From the NCBI GenBank assembly GCA_002325605.1, contig DCSM01000009.1, positions 1,649 through 28,125 of the forward strand: a DNA stretch of 26,477 bases. The letters run 5' to 3'. This document shows, piece after piece, positions 1-6,679 of the stretch. Below the pieces are notes generated by a model, which saw only the letters and a list, made by a program, of their open reading frames with translations, made no database searches and was not told the DNA's origin. Source of the DNA: Chloroflexaceae bacterium UBA1466 (GTDB lineage: Bacteria; Chloroflexota; Chloroflexia; Chloroflexales; Chloroflexaceae). A program made the position numbers and the translations under genes. The stretch's first letter is position 1; each line of letters starts with the position of its first letter.

Positions 1-1359
1 GAGCCGCAAATCCAAGCCTTTTTGACCATTACGGGCGACCAGGCCTTAGCGCAAGCGCAAGCTGCTGATGACCAACGGAAGAGTACAAAACAAGCTAAGG
101 ATGAACCCTTGCCACTTCTTGGCATCCCCTTGGCTATTAAGGATGTCATTTGTACCAAGGGCGTGACCACGACTTGCGCCTCGCGTATTTTGGAAGGTTT
201 CGTTCCGCCCTACGACGCGACGGTGATGGTACGGCTTAATGCCGCAGGTGCGGTGATGCTTGGGAAGACCAATTGTGATGAGTTTGCGATGGGGTCAAGT
301 AACGAGAATAGCGGCTTCAAAGCTACTTGCAACCCGTGGGATGTCAGCCGCGTGCCTGGGGGAAGTAGCGGTGGAAGCGCAGCGGCGGTGGCGGCGGGGG
401 AAGCTTTAGGGAGCTTAGGGAGCGATACGGGGGGAAGTATTCGGCAACCTGCGGCCTTGTGTGGTTTGACAGGTCTCAAGCCGACTTATGGGCGCGTGAG
501 TCGCTACGGTCTCATAGCTTATGGTTCTTCTCTCGACCAAATTGGCCCCTTCACCCGAACCGTCGCTGATATGGCCCTGATCCTCCAGGTAATTGCGGGC
601 CCTGACTCGCTTGACGGGACAAGCGTACCTCAACCCGTCCCTGATTACAGTGCCGCCTTGACGGGCGATATGCGAGGCCTTAAAGTTGGGGTTCCGCGTG
701 AATACTTTGTAGAAGGGATTGAGCAAAACGTCGAGAAGGTCACGCAGGAAGCGATAGCAGTTTTGCGAAGTTTGGGGGCCGAAATTGTAGAAGTATCGCT
801 TCCACATACCAAGTATGCGCTCCCTACTTACTATGTAATTGCGCCTGCCGAAGCCAGTGCCAACCTCACTCGCTATGACGGGGTACGGTATGGCCAACGG
901 GTGGTGGGGGAAAGTATGTGGGAAGAGATCGAGGAGACACGGGGGAAACTTTTTGGGCCAGAGGTTCGGCGGCGGATTATGTTGGGAACTTATGCTCTCT
1001 CCGCAGGATATTACGATGCTTATTACAAACGGGCCCAGCAAGTTCGCACCTTGATTCGGCGCGATTTTGAGACGGTCTTTGCTCAAGTTGACCTTCTGGT
1101 CACACCAACCTCGCCGACGGTTGCCTTTGGTCTGGGGCAGAAGGTCAATGACCCTTTGACCATGTACCTCAGTGATATTTGCACCATCCCCGTGAATCTC
1201 GCGGGAGTACCAGGCTTAGTTGTTCCCTGCGGTTTTAGCGAGAACTTACCCGTTGGTTTGCAACTGATTGGCAAACCCTTTGATGAAGCAACGCTTCTGC
1301 GGGTTGGCGATGCTTATCAGCGCGTGACGGATTGGCATACGAAGCAGCCCCAGTTGTAG
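1..1359 (+). CDS. gatA: Glutamyl-tRNA(Gln) amidotransferase subunit A, 5' partial
   Basis: This is the amidase subunit of the GatCAB complex, which releases ammonia from glutamine and helps convert Glu-tRNA(Gln) (and often Asp-tRNA(Asn)) to the correctly charged form in the cytoplasm. The reading frame is open from base 1, so the real start lies upstream; 452 residues are visible of a family that usually has about 480-490. The amidase catalytic triad is intact: the Lys in AIKDV (codon 139-141), the cis-Ser in GGSSGGS (codon 364-366) and the nucleophilic Ser in DTGGSI (codon 436-438). The spacing between these residues equals that of characterised GatA proteins. The gene ends in TAG at 1357-1359, just before a strong hairpin terminator. 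The identification is secure. Confidence 0.97.
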   Translation, partial: EPQIQAFLTITGDQALAQAQAADDQRKSTKQAKDEPLPLLGIPLAIKDVICTKGVTTTCASRILEGFVPPYDATVMVRLNAAGAVMLGKTNCDEFAMGSSNENSGFKATCNPWDVSRVPGGSSGGSAAAVAAGEALGSLGSDTGGSIRQPAALCGLTGLKPTYGRVSRYGLIAYGSSLDQIGPFTRTVADMALILQVIAGPDSLDGTSVPQPVPDYSAALTGDMRGLKVGVPREYFVEGIEQNVEKVTQEAIAVLRSLGAEIVEVSLPHTKYALPTYYVIAPAEASANLTRYDGVRYGQRVVGESMWEEIEETRGKLFGPEVRRRIMLGTYALSAGYYDAYYKRAQQVRTLIRRDFETVFAQVDLLVTPTSPTVAFGLGQKVNDPLTMYLSDICTIPVNLAGVPGLVVPCGFSENLPVGLQLIGKPFDEATLLRVGDAYQRVTDWHTKQPQL

Positions 1360-1380
1360 TTTCAAGAAGTAACAGCAGCA

Positions 1381-1418
1381 AAAAGACCTTTGCACTTTGA
1401 AGTTTGCAAAGGTCTTTT
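1381..1418. terminator. Bidirectional rho-independent terminator between gatA and the GANTC methyltransferase
   Basis: A perfect 14-bp inverted repeat (AAAAGACCTTTGCA at 1381-1394 and its complement at 1405-1418) encloses a 10-base loop. T-rich sequence follows on the plus strand, and the A-run of the left arm becomes a T-run on the minus strand. It lies between two converging genes, so it probably ends both transcripts. The arm sequence GACCTTTGC recurs in the hairpin after hypB. Confidence 0.85.
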
Positions 1419-1434
1419 ACTTTCTCTAATTTCC

Positions 1435-2544
1435 CTAAGCTTCCCGCTCCCTCCGCAACCGCTCCCGCAAAGTATCAATTACTTGTAAGTTTCCCGCCTC
1501 ATCTTCGTAGTACCAATGTTCCCAACCATTGCACGTAGGCATTTGACCGAGATATGCACCTATTTGGTGAATTGAACCTGTTTTTTCGTCGGCAGTCCGC
1601 AGAAAACCATCGGCCAGAATCAGAGCCTTTTGCTCGCGTTGCTTTTTGAAATAGAGAGATTCGCCAGATTGCAAGAGACCACTTTCCAAAAGAGCAGCAA
1701 ATGGCAAGCGAGGAGCATTACGCTTAGTTTTCAAACGTCCGTAAAATTCATCATCCAGCAAAGCTGGCTGGATTTTGCTGATTCGCTCCAGCGCAAAGTC
1801 GTGGTAGAGCGAGTCTTTTTCGATTCCAATCCAATGGCGCTTCAATTTCTGGGCAACTGCACCCGTTGTCCCTGTGCCAAAGAAGGGATCAAGCACGATG
1901 TCGCCAGGATTAGAACTGGCTAAAATGACGCGGTAGAGGAGCGCTTCGGGCTTTTGGGTCGGATGGGCCTTTTGCCCATTAGATTTGAGTCTTTCGCCCC
2001 CACTACAAATGGGCAATTCCCACAAATCCCAGTCGCTCCTCATCTGTTTCTCGTCATTGAGATGCTTCATTACTTCATAATTAAAGGTGTATTTCTGCTG
2101 TTCCCGTGATTTGACAGACCAAAGGAGCGTTTCATGAGCATTGGTAAAGCGCGTTCCCTTGAAATTGGGCATAGGATTTGTCTTAATCCAGACAATATCG
2201 TTCAAAATCCAATAACCTAGATCTTGTAAAACCATACCAACGCGATAGATATTGTGATAGGAACCAATAACCCACAATGTTCCCGTATCTTTTAGTACAC
2301 GGTGACACGCAGTTAGCCAAGCTCGCGTGAAGGTGTCATACGCCTTGAAATCCGCAAACTGATCCCATTCAGCATCAACGCCCGCAACTTTGGTCTGATT
2401 TGGCCGCCAAAGCTCATTTTGCAATTGCAAATTATAGGGCGGGTCAGCGAAAATCAGATCAACGCTTTGCGCTGGAAGTGTAGCTAAGACTTCGCAGCAA
2501 TTGCCTAGATAAATGTGATTTAAGGTCAAAGGTTGAGTGTTCAA
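1435..2544 (-). CDS. CcrM/HinfI-type DNA adenine-N6 methyltransferase, predicted GANTC specificity
   Basis: This enzyme is predicted to transfer a methyl group from SAM to adenine in GANTC. It is a beta-class methyltransferase: the catalytic motif ADPPYNLQL (DPPY at residues 34-37) precedes the SAM-binding motif DPFFGTGTTG (219-228). Long stretches match my memory of Caulobacter CcrM, including WVIGSYHNI, NPMPNFKGTRF, NAHETL, QKAHPTQKPEALLYRVIL and the C-terminal GSIHQIGA...CNGWEHW. The extra C-terminal domain (about 280-369), typical of CcrM and M.HinfI, is therefore present. The 369-aa length fits the family. Translation appears to begin at TTG 2544; there is no in-frame ATG before the conserved core and no clear Shine-Dalgarno sequence, so TTG 2529 is an alternative. 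It follows the HEPN gene by 32 bases and is probably co-transcribed with it. GANTC specificity is inferred from the close family resemblance. Confidence 0.93.
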   Translation of the reverse strand: MNTQPLTLNHIYLGNCCEVLATLPAQSVDLIFADPPYNLQLQNELWRPNQTKVAGVDAEWDQFADFKAYDTFTRAWLTACHRVLKDTGTLWVIGSYHNIYRVGMVLQDLGYWILNDIVWIKTNPMPNFKGTRFTNAHETLLWSVKSREQQKYTFNYEVMKHLNDEKQMRSDWDLWELPICSGGERLKSNGQKAHPTQKPEALLYRVILASSNPGDIVLDPFFGTGTTGAVAQKLKRHWIGIEKDSLYHDFALERISKIQPALLDDEFYGRLKTKRNAPRLPFAALLESGLLQSGESLYFKKQREQKALILADGFLRTADEKTGSIHQIGAYLGQMPTCNGWEHWYYEDEAGNLQVIDTLRERLRREREA

Positions 2545-2576
2545 AGGTTTTTTGGTGATCTTAGAGAGGTCTTAAT

Positions 2577-3227
2577 CTATTTTGACGTTCTCTTATAGGC
2601 TTTTGTCAGGGCTGCATTTGTGATTTGATTCAAAAATAGTTCCATTAATTTGATAATTTGACGATGTAACTCTATAAACTCATCTCTTCGCATAATTTCA
2701 TATTTGCCGTGTGCAACGCTATTTCGAGTCCTTAGTAAATCATCATCCAACTCAAAAATTCCATTTTCTTCGTATATTGAGAAATCTAGGCCAAGTATAG
2801 AGATAATTTCTTTCAATACCTGCGACGACAAGTTAGATTGGGTACTGATTTCAGGAACAAAAGTACATCTTTCTTCCATTCCTGATAAGAAAAAAGTTAC
2901 TAAATCCTTTTGCAAACTTACCTTATTCGTTTCAAAGGCCTCATTGAGTCTTTTCCTCATTCCTAGCGCAATAAAATTTGGAGCTAAGTCTTTGTAGGAG
3001 AGGCGTTGAGTATTGATAAAGATGAGATATGCCTCAGCAGCTTCCTTTACAAAACCTTCCCAATGAGCATAAAGCAGTGTAATCCCACAACGAATAAGAC
3101 AATTTGTCCTCTCTGGCGCAGATCTTGCTTCCACCATTGATTTTAGATCGGCGAGTTCCTTTTTTCGCCACGTGATTTGTTCATCTAGTATGTCGTAAAG
3201 CTGCTCAGGAGTGCGAATTTTGCTCAT
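2577..3227 (-). CDS. HEPN-domain putative RNase (MAE_28990/MAE_18760-like)
   Basis: This 216-aa, mainly helical protein has the layout of HEPN proteins of the MAE_28990 type. An N-terminal helix contains ITLLYAHWEGFVKEAAEAYL, and a C-terminal RNSVAHG segment carries the Rx4H signature (R168, polar N169, H173) that forms the metal-independent RNase site of HEPN toxins. Such proteins usually cleave RNA during abortive infection or in toxin-antitoxin pairs. Its ATG shares the ATGA overlap with the stop of the upstream DUF262 gene, which implies translational coupling and a joint function. The DNA is noticeably AT-rich compared with the flanking housekeeping genes. The domain call is fairly sure; the biological role is inferred from family and context. 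Confidence 0.8.
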   Translation of the reverse strand: MSKIRTPEQLYDILDEQITWRKKELADLKSMVEARSAPERTNCLIRCGITLLYAHWEGFVKEAAEAYLIFINTQRLSYKDLAPNFIALGMRKRLNEAFETNKVSLQKDLVTFFLSGMEERCTFVPEISTQSNLSSQVLKEIISILGLDFSIYEENGIFELDDDLLRTRNSVAHGKYEIMRRDEFIELHRQIIKLMELFLNQITNAALTKAYKRTSK

Positions 3228-4348
3228 GCTTTGGGCCTAAAAAGCTCACGGCCAGTTTTTAGGGCCAGTGGGATTCGCGTAGGAGCAGGAATTCCTGAGA
3301 CAACGGATTTGACATTTTGCTCATTTTGCCAGAATTCTTTAATAATTTCGGCGATCTCTTCGTTAGAATGCGATAATCTATCGTGGTAATAGCCTATTCC
3401 CAAAGCTATTACTTCAAATGCAGCCACTACGAATCCTCCTTTAAACACTTTCCTTTTTAGATCATAGCGCTTAAAACTATCTTTTCCCGTTGTATTGGCA
3501 AGAAGCTTAAAGGTATGTCGAAATATTCGTTCCTCTTCAGGATAGTCAAAATCGGTTGTTTCAGCAAATGCGATGGTTTTTTCAGTTAAAAAATCCTCCA
3601 AATCCAAAAATTTTCTCATCTCTTCTGCTTCCAAGTTTTGATTGCGAAAAACAAGGAATCTAAAAATGAGTTCTAGTCCATATTGTTCTACTTCCTTTTG
3701 CTTAGAAATAGGAACACATTTCACAAAATTACTGTCTTCGGCGAGGACTTTCAGCCAAGCGAGCATTTTTGAATTGTGGAGAGCTAAAATCCCGTTGCGA
3801 ATTTCTTGGGCCGAAAGCATTAAACCTCCAGTATTTAGCCGCTGGAAGAGTTCATATTTCCCCTCCTTCCCACTTTCCTTTTGGATAATGCTCACATCTA
3901 TTCGCGCTCGTTTGAAAGAGAGGCGCTGGGCTGAACTGAAAGAGTTTGGCGTGTCAAAAGGGGCATCCCACTTTTTGCCTTCTAACGAGGGGACATAGCG
4001 CGTTTTTCCCAAAACTAAAGGTTCCTTAATCTTGCCATCCTTGTCCCTAAGAAGCCCAACAAACTCAAAAATCGTGGACAGTCGCTGGAGGCCATCAACT
4101 ACTTCCCATTTTCCATCTTCTCGTTGAGCAACGAAAATAGGCGGAATTGGTATGCCTAGTAAAATTGATTCAATAAATCTTACTTTCTGAGCTTTTTTCC
4201 AACGAAAAAGACGTTGAAAATCAGGATGAAAATCAACTTCATTATCTTTATAGAGATTCAGCCACTCCCCAATGGACATAGAATAGCCATCAGTTTTGAT
4301 TTCGGCCCGTGCCTTATCTATCTCTTTCTGAAGTTTTTGCGAACTCAT
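3224..4348 (-). CDS. DUF262 family protein (GmrS/ParB-like fold)
   Basis: The protein carries the DUF262 hallmarks: an N-terminal F-x-R-x2-W region (FQRLFRW, about residues 44-50), GIPIPPIFV, and DGLQRLS (85-91), the counterpart of the DGQQR motif used for nucleotide hydrolysis in GmrSD-type restriction proteins. No C-terminal HNH (DUF1524) domain is evident in the 374 residues, so it resembles only the GmrS half. An ATG at 4363 lies five codons upstream, but the ATG at 4348 has an excellent ribosome binding site (AGGAAGG at 4354-4360, 5 bases away), so I chose 4348. A consensus promoter lies just upstream. It overlaps the HEPN gene by ATGA. Role inferred: nucleotide-dependent sensor or nuclease component of a defence operon. 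Confidence 0.85.
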   Translation of the reverse strand: MSSQKLQKEIDKARAEIKTDGYSMSIGEWLNLYKDNEVDFHPDFQRLFRWKKAQKVRFIESILLGIPIPPIFVAQREDGKWEVVDGLQRLSTIFEFVGLLRDKDGKIKEPLVLGKTRYVPSLEGKKWDAPFDTPNSFSSAQRLSFKRARIDVSIIQKESGKEGKYELFQRLNTGGLMLSAQEIRNGILALHNSKMLAWLKVLAEDSNFVKCVPISKQKEVEQYGLELIFRFLVFRNQNLEAEEMRKFLDLEDFLTEKTIAFAETTDFDYPEEERIFRHTFKLLANTTGKDSFKRYDLKRKVFKGGFVVAAFEVIALGIGYYHDRLSHSNEEIAEIIKEFWQNEQNVKSVVSGIPAPTRIPLALKTGRELFRPKA

Positions 4349-4396
4349 AATAACCTTCCTCATTGCTAATCCGTAGAAGGGTAAAGACTCTTGCCT

Positions 4397-4425
4397 AGTA
4401 TAAAATATCTGTAAGTAAGTGTCAA
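4397..4425 (-). promoter_or_regulatory. Sigma70-type promoter for the DUF262-HEPN-methyltransferase operon
   Basis: Read on the minus strand, a perfect TTGACA (4425-4420) is separated by 17 bases from TATACT (4402-4397). It lies about 50 bases upstream of the chosen start of the DUF262 gene and separates this transcript from the upstream second methyltransferase. It is the best promoter match in the window. Confidence 0.75.
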
Positions 4426-4465
4426 ATAGAAAATATCAAGAATCCAAAGCTTTTTGCTCATCTAC

Positions 4466-5398
4466 TTATTTTTCTGACCCTTTTTGCCATTCAAGCGGAA
4501 CTTGCGCCACCTTTTCGCGCCCCGTGGGAGTATGAATAGGCTTACCTAAAGGCCGCATTTTCAACTTCCCTGCGCGAAAATCCTGAATTCGCTCAGAACA
4601 AAGCTGAATATAACGTTCCTCATGATCACAACCGATAGCTTGCCGTTGATGTTTTAACGCTGCAATCAGAGCCGAGCCTGCGCCACAATAAGGATCAAGA
4701 ACAAGATCATTCTCTTTAGTCAAAGCTAAAACACATCTTTCGGCCAATTCTATCGGAAATTGACAGGGATGAATCGTCTTTTCGGGGTGATTGGCTTTGA
4801 CATTTGGAATATCCCACAGCGCATTTTCCCATTCTTCGGCCACAAATTCCCAAATATCAGATGGGTTTTTCCCTAGCGGATTGCCCGATAGTTGCCCAAT
4901 TTTGGCTCCTTTATAATGTCGTTTGCCTGGATACTTCGCGGGAACACGCACTGAATCAAGGTTAAAAAGATAATTATCACCTTTGGTAAACCAAAGAAGC
5001 GTCTCGTATCTTCCCGAAAAGCGTCTCGATGTATGCAGACCATGCCTAAAATACCAAATAATGCGATTGCGTAACTTTAGCCCTCGCGCTTTAAATAAAT
5101 TGTAATAGAAAATATCTAAAGGAAAAATCTCTCCTTGGTCTACATAATTTCCCACTTGCCAACATAAGCTCCCGCCAACTTGCATTAAGCGGACAATTTC
5201 ATCAATTACTTTCGCTTGTTCGGCGAGATATTGCTCTATCGTTTGAGTTGTTTCATACTCTTTGCCAATGTTGTAAGGCGGTGAAGTAAGAACAAGTTGA
5301 ATGCTCTTTGAAGATAAAGTCTTGAGAAAATCTTGTGCTTCACCCGTATGCAAGGTAAAAAGTTGCTTTTCCTCATCGGAAAAACTACTTTGCTTCAT
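4466..5398 (-). CDS. Beta-class site-specific DNA methyltransferase, specificity unknown
   Basis: This 310-aa SAM-dependent DNA methyltransferase has the catalytic motif TSPPYN (38-43) before the SAM-binding motif DPYCGAGS (235-242), the beta-class order. A further HPEKTIHPCQFP segment (204-215) is typical of these enzymes. SPPY is common in N4-cytosine enzymes but is also found in some adenine enzymes, so the target base is not decided here. The ATG at 5398 has AGAAAGG 8 bases upstream. The gene has its own promoter and lies upstream of, and in the same direction as, the DUF262-HEPN-GANTC methyltransferase operon. It could be the modification arm of a restriction system, but no neighbouring endonuclease is recognisable. 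Confidence 0.9.
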   Translation of the reverse strand: MKQSSFSDEEKQLFTLHTGEAQDFLKTLSSKSIQLVLTSPPYNIGKEYETTQTIEQYLAEQAKVIDEIVRLMQVGGSLCWQVGNYVDQGEIFPLDIFYYNLFKARGLKLRNRIIWYFRHGLHTSRRFSGRYETLLWFTKGDNYLFNLDSVRVPAKYPGKRHYKGAKIGQLSGNPLGKNPSDIWEFVAEEWENALWDIPNVKANHPEKTIHPCQFPIELAERCVLALTKENDLVLDPYCGAGSALIAALKHQRQAIGCDHEERYIQLCSERIQDFRAGKLKMRPLGKPIHTPTGREKVAQVPLEWQKGSEK

Positions 5399-5436
5399 TT
5401 TATGGACCTTTCTCTCAATTTAAGCCTTGAAAATTC

Positions 5437-5465
5437 ATTATACTCGCAGCTTGCCCAGAAGCCAA
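5437..5465 (-). promoter_or_regulatory. Promoter for the second DNA methyltransferase
   Basis: On the minus strand TTGGCT (5465-5460) is followed after 17 bases by a perfect TATAAT (5442-5437), about 40 bases before the start codon. It is divergent from the hydrogenase promoter, with only about 40 bases between the two -35 elements. Confidence 0.6.
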
Positions 5466-5503
5466 ACGCTTAGACTCAGTTACACAACAGTTACAATTTT
5501 TAC

Positions 5504-5531
5504 TTGATATTTTGACGCTTTTGCATATAAT
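5504..5531 (+). promoter_or_regulatory. Promoter of the hydrogenase operon
   Basis: TTGATA (5504-5509) is followed after 16 bases by a perfect TATAAT (5526-5531). Transcription would begin near 5538, about 30 bases before the small-subunit ATG, whose ribosome binding site is AAAAGAGG at 5555-5562. Two GANTC sites flank the promoter: GACTC at 5473-5477 and GATTC at 5544-5548. No operator sequence was recognised. Confidence 0.65.
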
Positions 5532-5569
5532 AGCGAGAAGGCAGATTCTGAGCCAAAAGAGGTACAATT

Positions 5570-6679
5570 ATGCCATTTGAAACAGGAAACCTAAAAGAAG
5601 CCCTTGCTCAAAGGGGCGTGTCGCGGCGGGACTTTCTCAAGTTCTGCTCCGCGATGGCGGTAACGTTGGCTTTGCCCCCGCAGTTCGCGCCACGGGTCGC
5701 GCAGGCGCTGGAGAAGGCCCCGCGCTTGCCCGTGGTCTGGTTGGAATATCAGGATTGCGCGGGCAATACGGAAGGGTTGTTACGGGCCAGCAAGCCTACC
5801 GTCGCCGAGTTGGTTTTGGATGTGTTGTCGCTCAACTATCACGAAACTATCATGGCGGCAGCAGGACATCAGGCTGAGGCAGCGTTGCAGGAAACGGTAA
5901 CGAAGCAGAAGGGGAAGTATATCGCCGTTGTTGAAGGTTCGATTCCCACTAAGGACGGGGGAGTTTATTGTACCATTGGGGGAAGGACGGCCCTTGATCT
6001 GGTGCAAGAGATCGGCGGGAACGCAGCAGCGATTATTGCGGTGGGAACTTGCGCGGCTTATGGCGGCCTTCCAATGGCTTCCCCCAACCCCACGGGTGCG
6101 GGAGGCGTTGGGACGGTAGTCAAAGGGGTTCCCATTCTCAACTTGCCAGGCTGCCCCATGAACGTGCAAAATTTGACGGCCACGATTGTTCACTACCTTA
6201 CCTTTGAAACGTGGCCCGCTACGGATCAGTTTGGGCGACCTTTGTTTGCGTATGGTTCCCGCATCCACGATGATTGCGAGCGCCGGGCCCACTTTGATGC
6301 GGGGCAATTCGTTGAGGAATGGGGCGATGAAGGGCATCGTAAAGGTTGGTGTCTCTACAAGATGGGCTGCAAAGGGCCTGAGACCTTCCACAACTGCCCT
6401 ATCGTGCGCTACAATGAAGGGACAAGCTGGCCCGTAGGGGCGGGGCACGGTTGCGCGGGTTGTTCTGAACCTTCTTTTTGGGATACGATGACCCCCTTCT
6501 ACCGTCGCTTGCCGAAGATCGACCTGTTAGGCGTTGAAGCTACTGCTGAACAGTTGGGAGTAGGGATTGTAGCTACCGTCACGGGAGCTTTCGCAACTCA
6601 CGGTGTGATTAGCGCGATTCGTTCCAAAATTCAACCCATTGATCGCCATGAAGCAGACTTAGAGGAACACCTACCATGA
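5570..6679 (+). CDS. hyaA: Group 1 [NiFe] uptake hydrogenase small subunit with an altered proximal cluster site
   Basis: The iron-sulfur subunit relays electrons from the Ni-Fe site of the large subunit to the membrane cytochrome b. A Tat signal (SRRDFLK, 18-24) exports the folded dimer. The protein aligns with E. coli HyaA without gaps through the proximal-cluster region. Distal cluster ligands are H233, C236, C261 and C267; medial ligands are C276, C295 and C298, with P288 at the fourth position as in [3Fe-4S] enzymes. At the proximal site C63, C161 and C195 are present, but the second Cys of the usual CxxC is N66 (DCAGNTEG). The two supernumerary cysteines of oxygen-tolerant enzymes are both Gly (G65, G166). 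A hydrophobic stretch near the C-terminus may anchor the subunit. It overlaps the large-subunit gene by ATGA. The family is certain; the oxygen behaviour is not known. Confidence 0.95.
   Translation: MPFETGNLKEALAQRGVSRRDFLKFCSAMAVTLALPPQFAPRVAQALEKAPRLPVVWLEYQDCAGNTEGLLRASKPTVAELVLDVLSLNYHETIMAAAGHQAEAALQETVTKQKGKYIAVVEGSIPTKDGGVYCTIGGRTALDLVQEIGGNAAAIIAVGTCAAYGGLPMASPNPTGAGGVGTVVKGVPILNLPGCPMNVQNLTATIVHYLTFETWPATDQFGRPLFAYGSRIHDDCERRAHFDAGQFVEEWGDEGHRKGWCLYKMGCKGPETFHNCPIVRYNEGTSWPVGAGHGCAGCSEPSFWDTMTPFYRRLPKIDLLGVEATAEQLGVGIVATVTGAFATHGVISAIRSKIQPIDRHEADLEEHLP

Noticed and set aside
415..1086. 223-codon minus-strand frame inside gatA
   Set aside because: It lies wholly antisense to the conserved gatA gene and shows no recognisable domain; a shadow of the real frame.
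3224..4348. Complete GmrSD-type restriction enzyme
   Set aside because: The DUF262 half is clear but the protein ends without the His/Asn nuclease motif of the DUF1524 half, and the next gene is HEPN, not DUF1524.
5780..6448. 222-codon minus-strand frame inside the hydrogenase small subunit
   Set aside because: Antisense to a gene with all family motifs intact; no protein-like features of its own.
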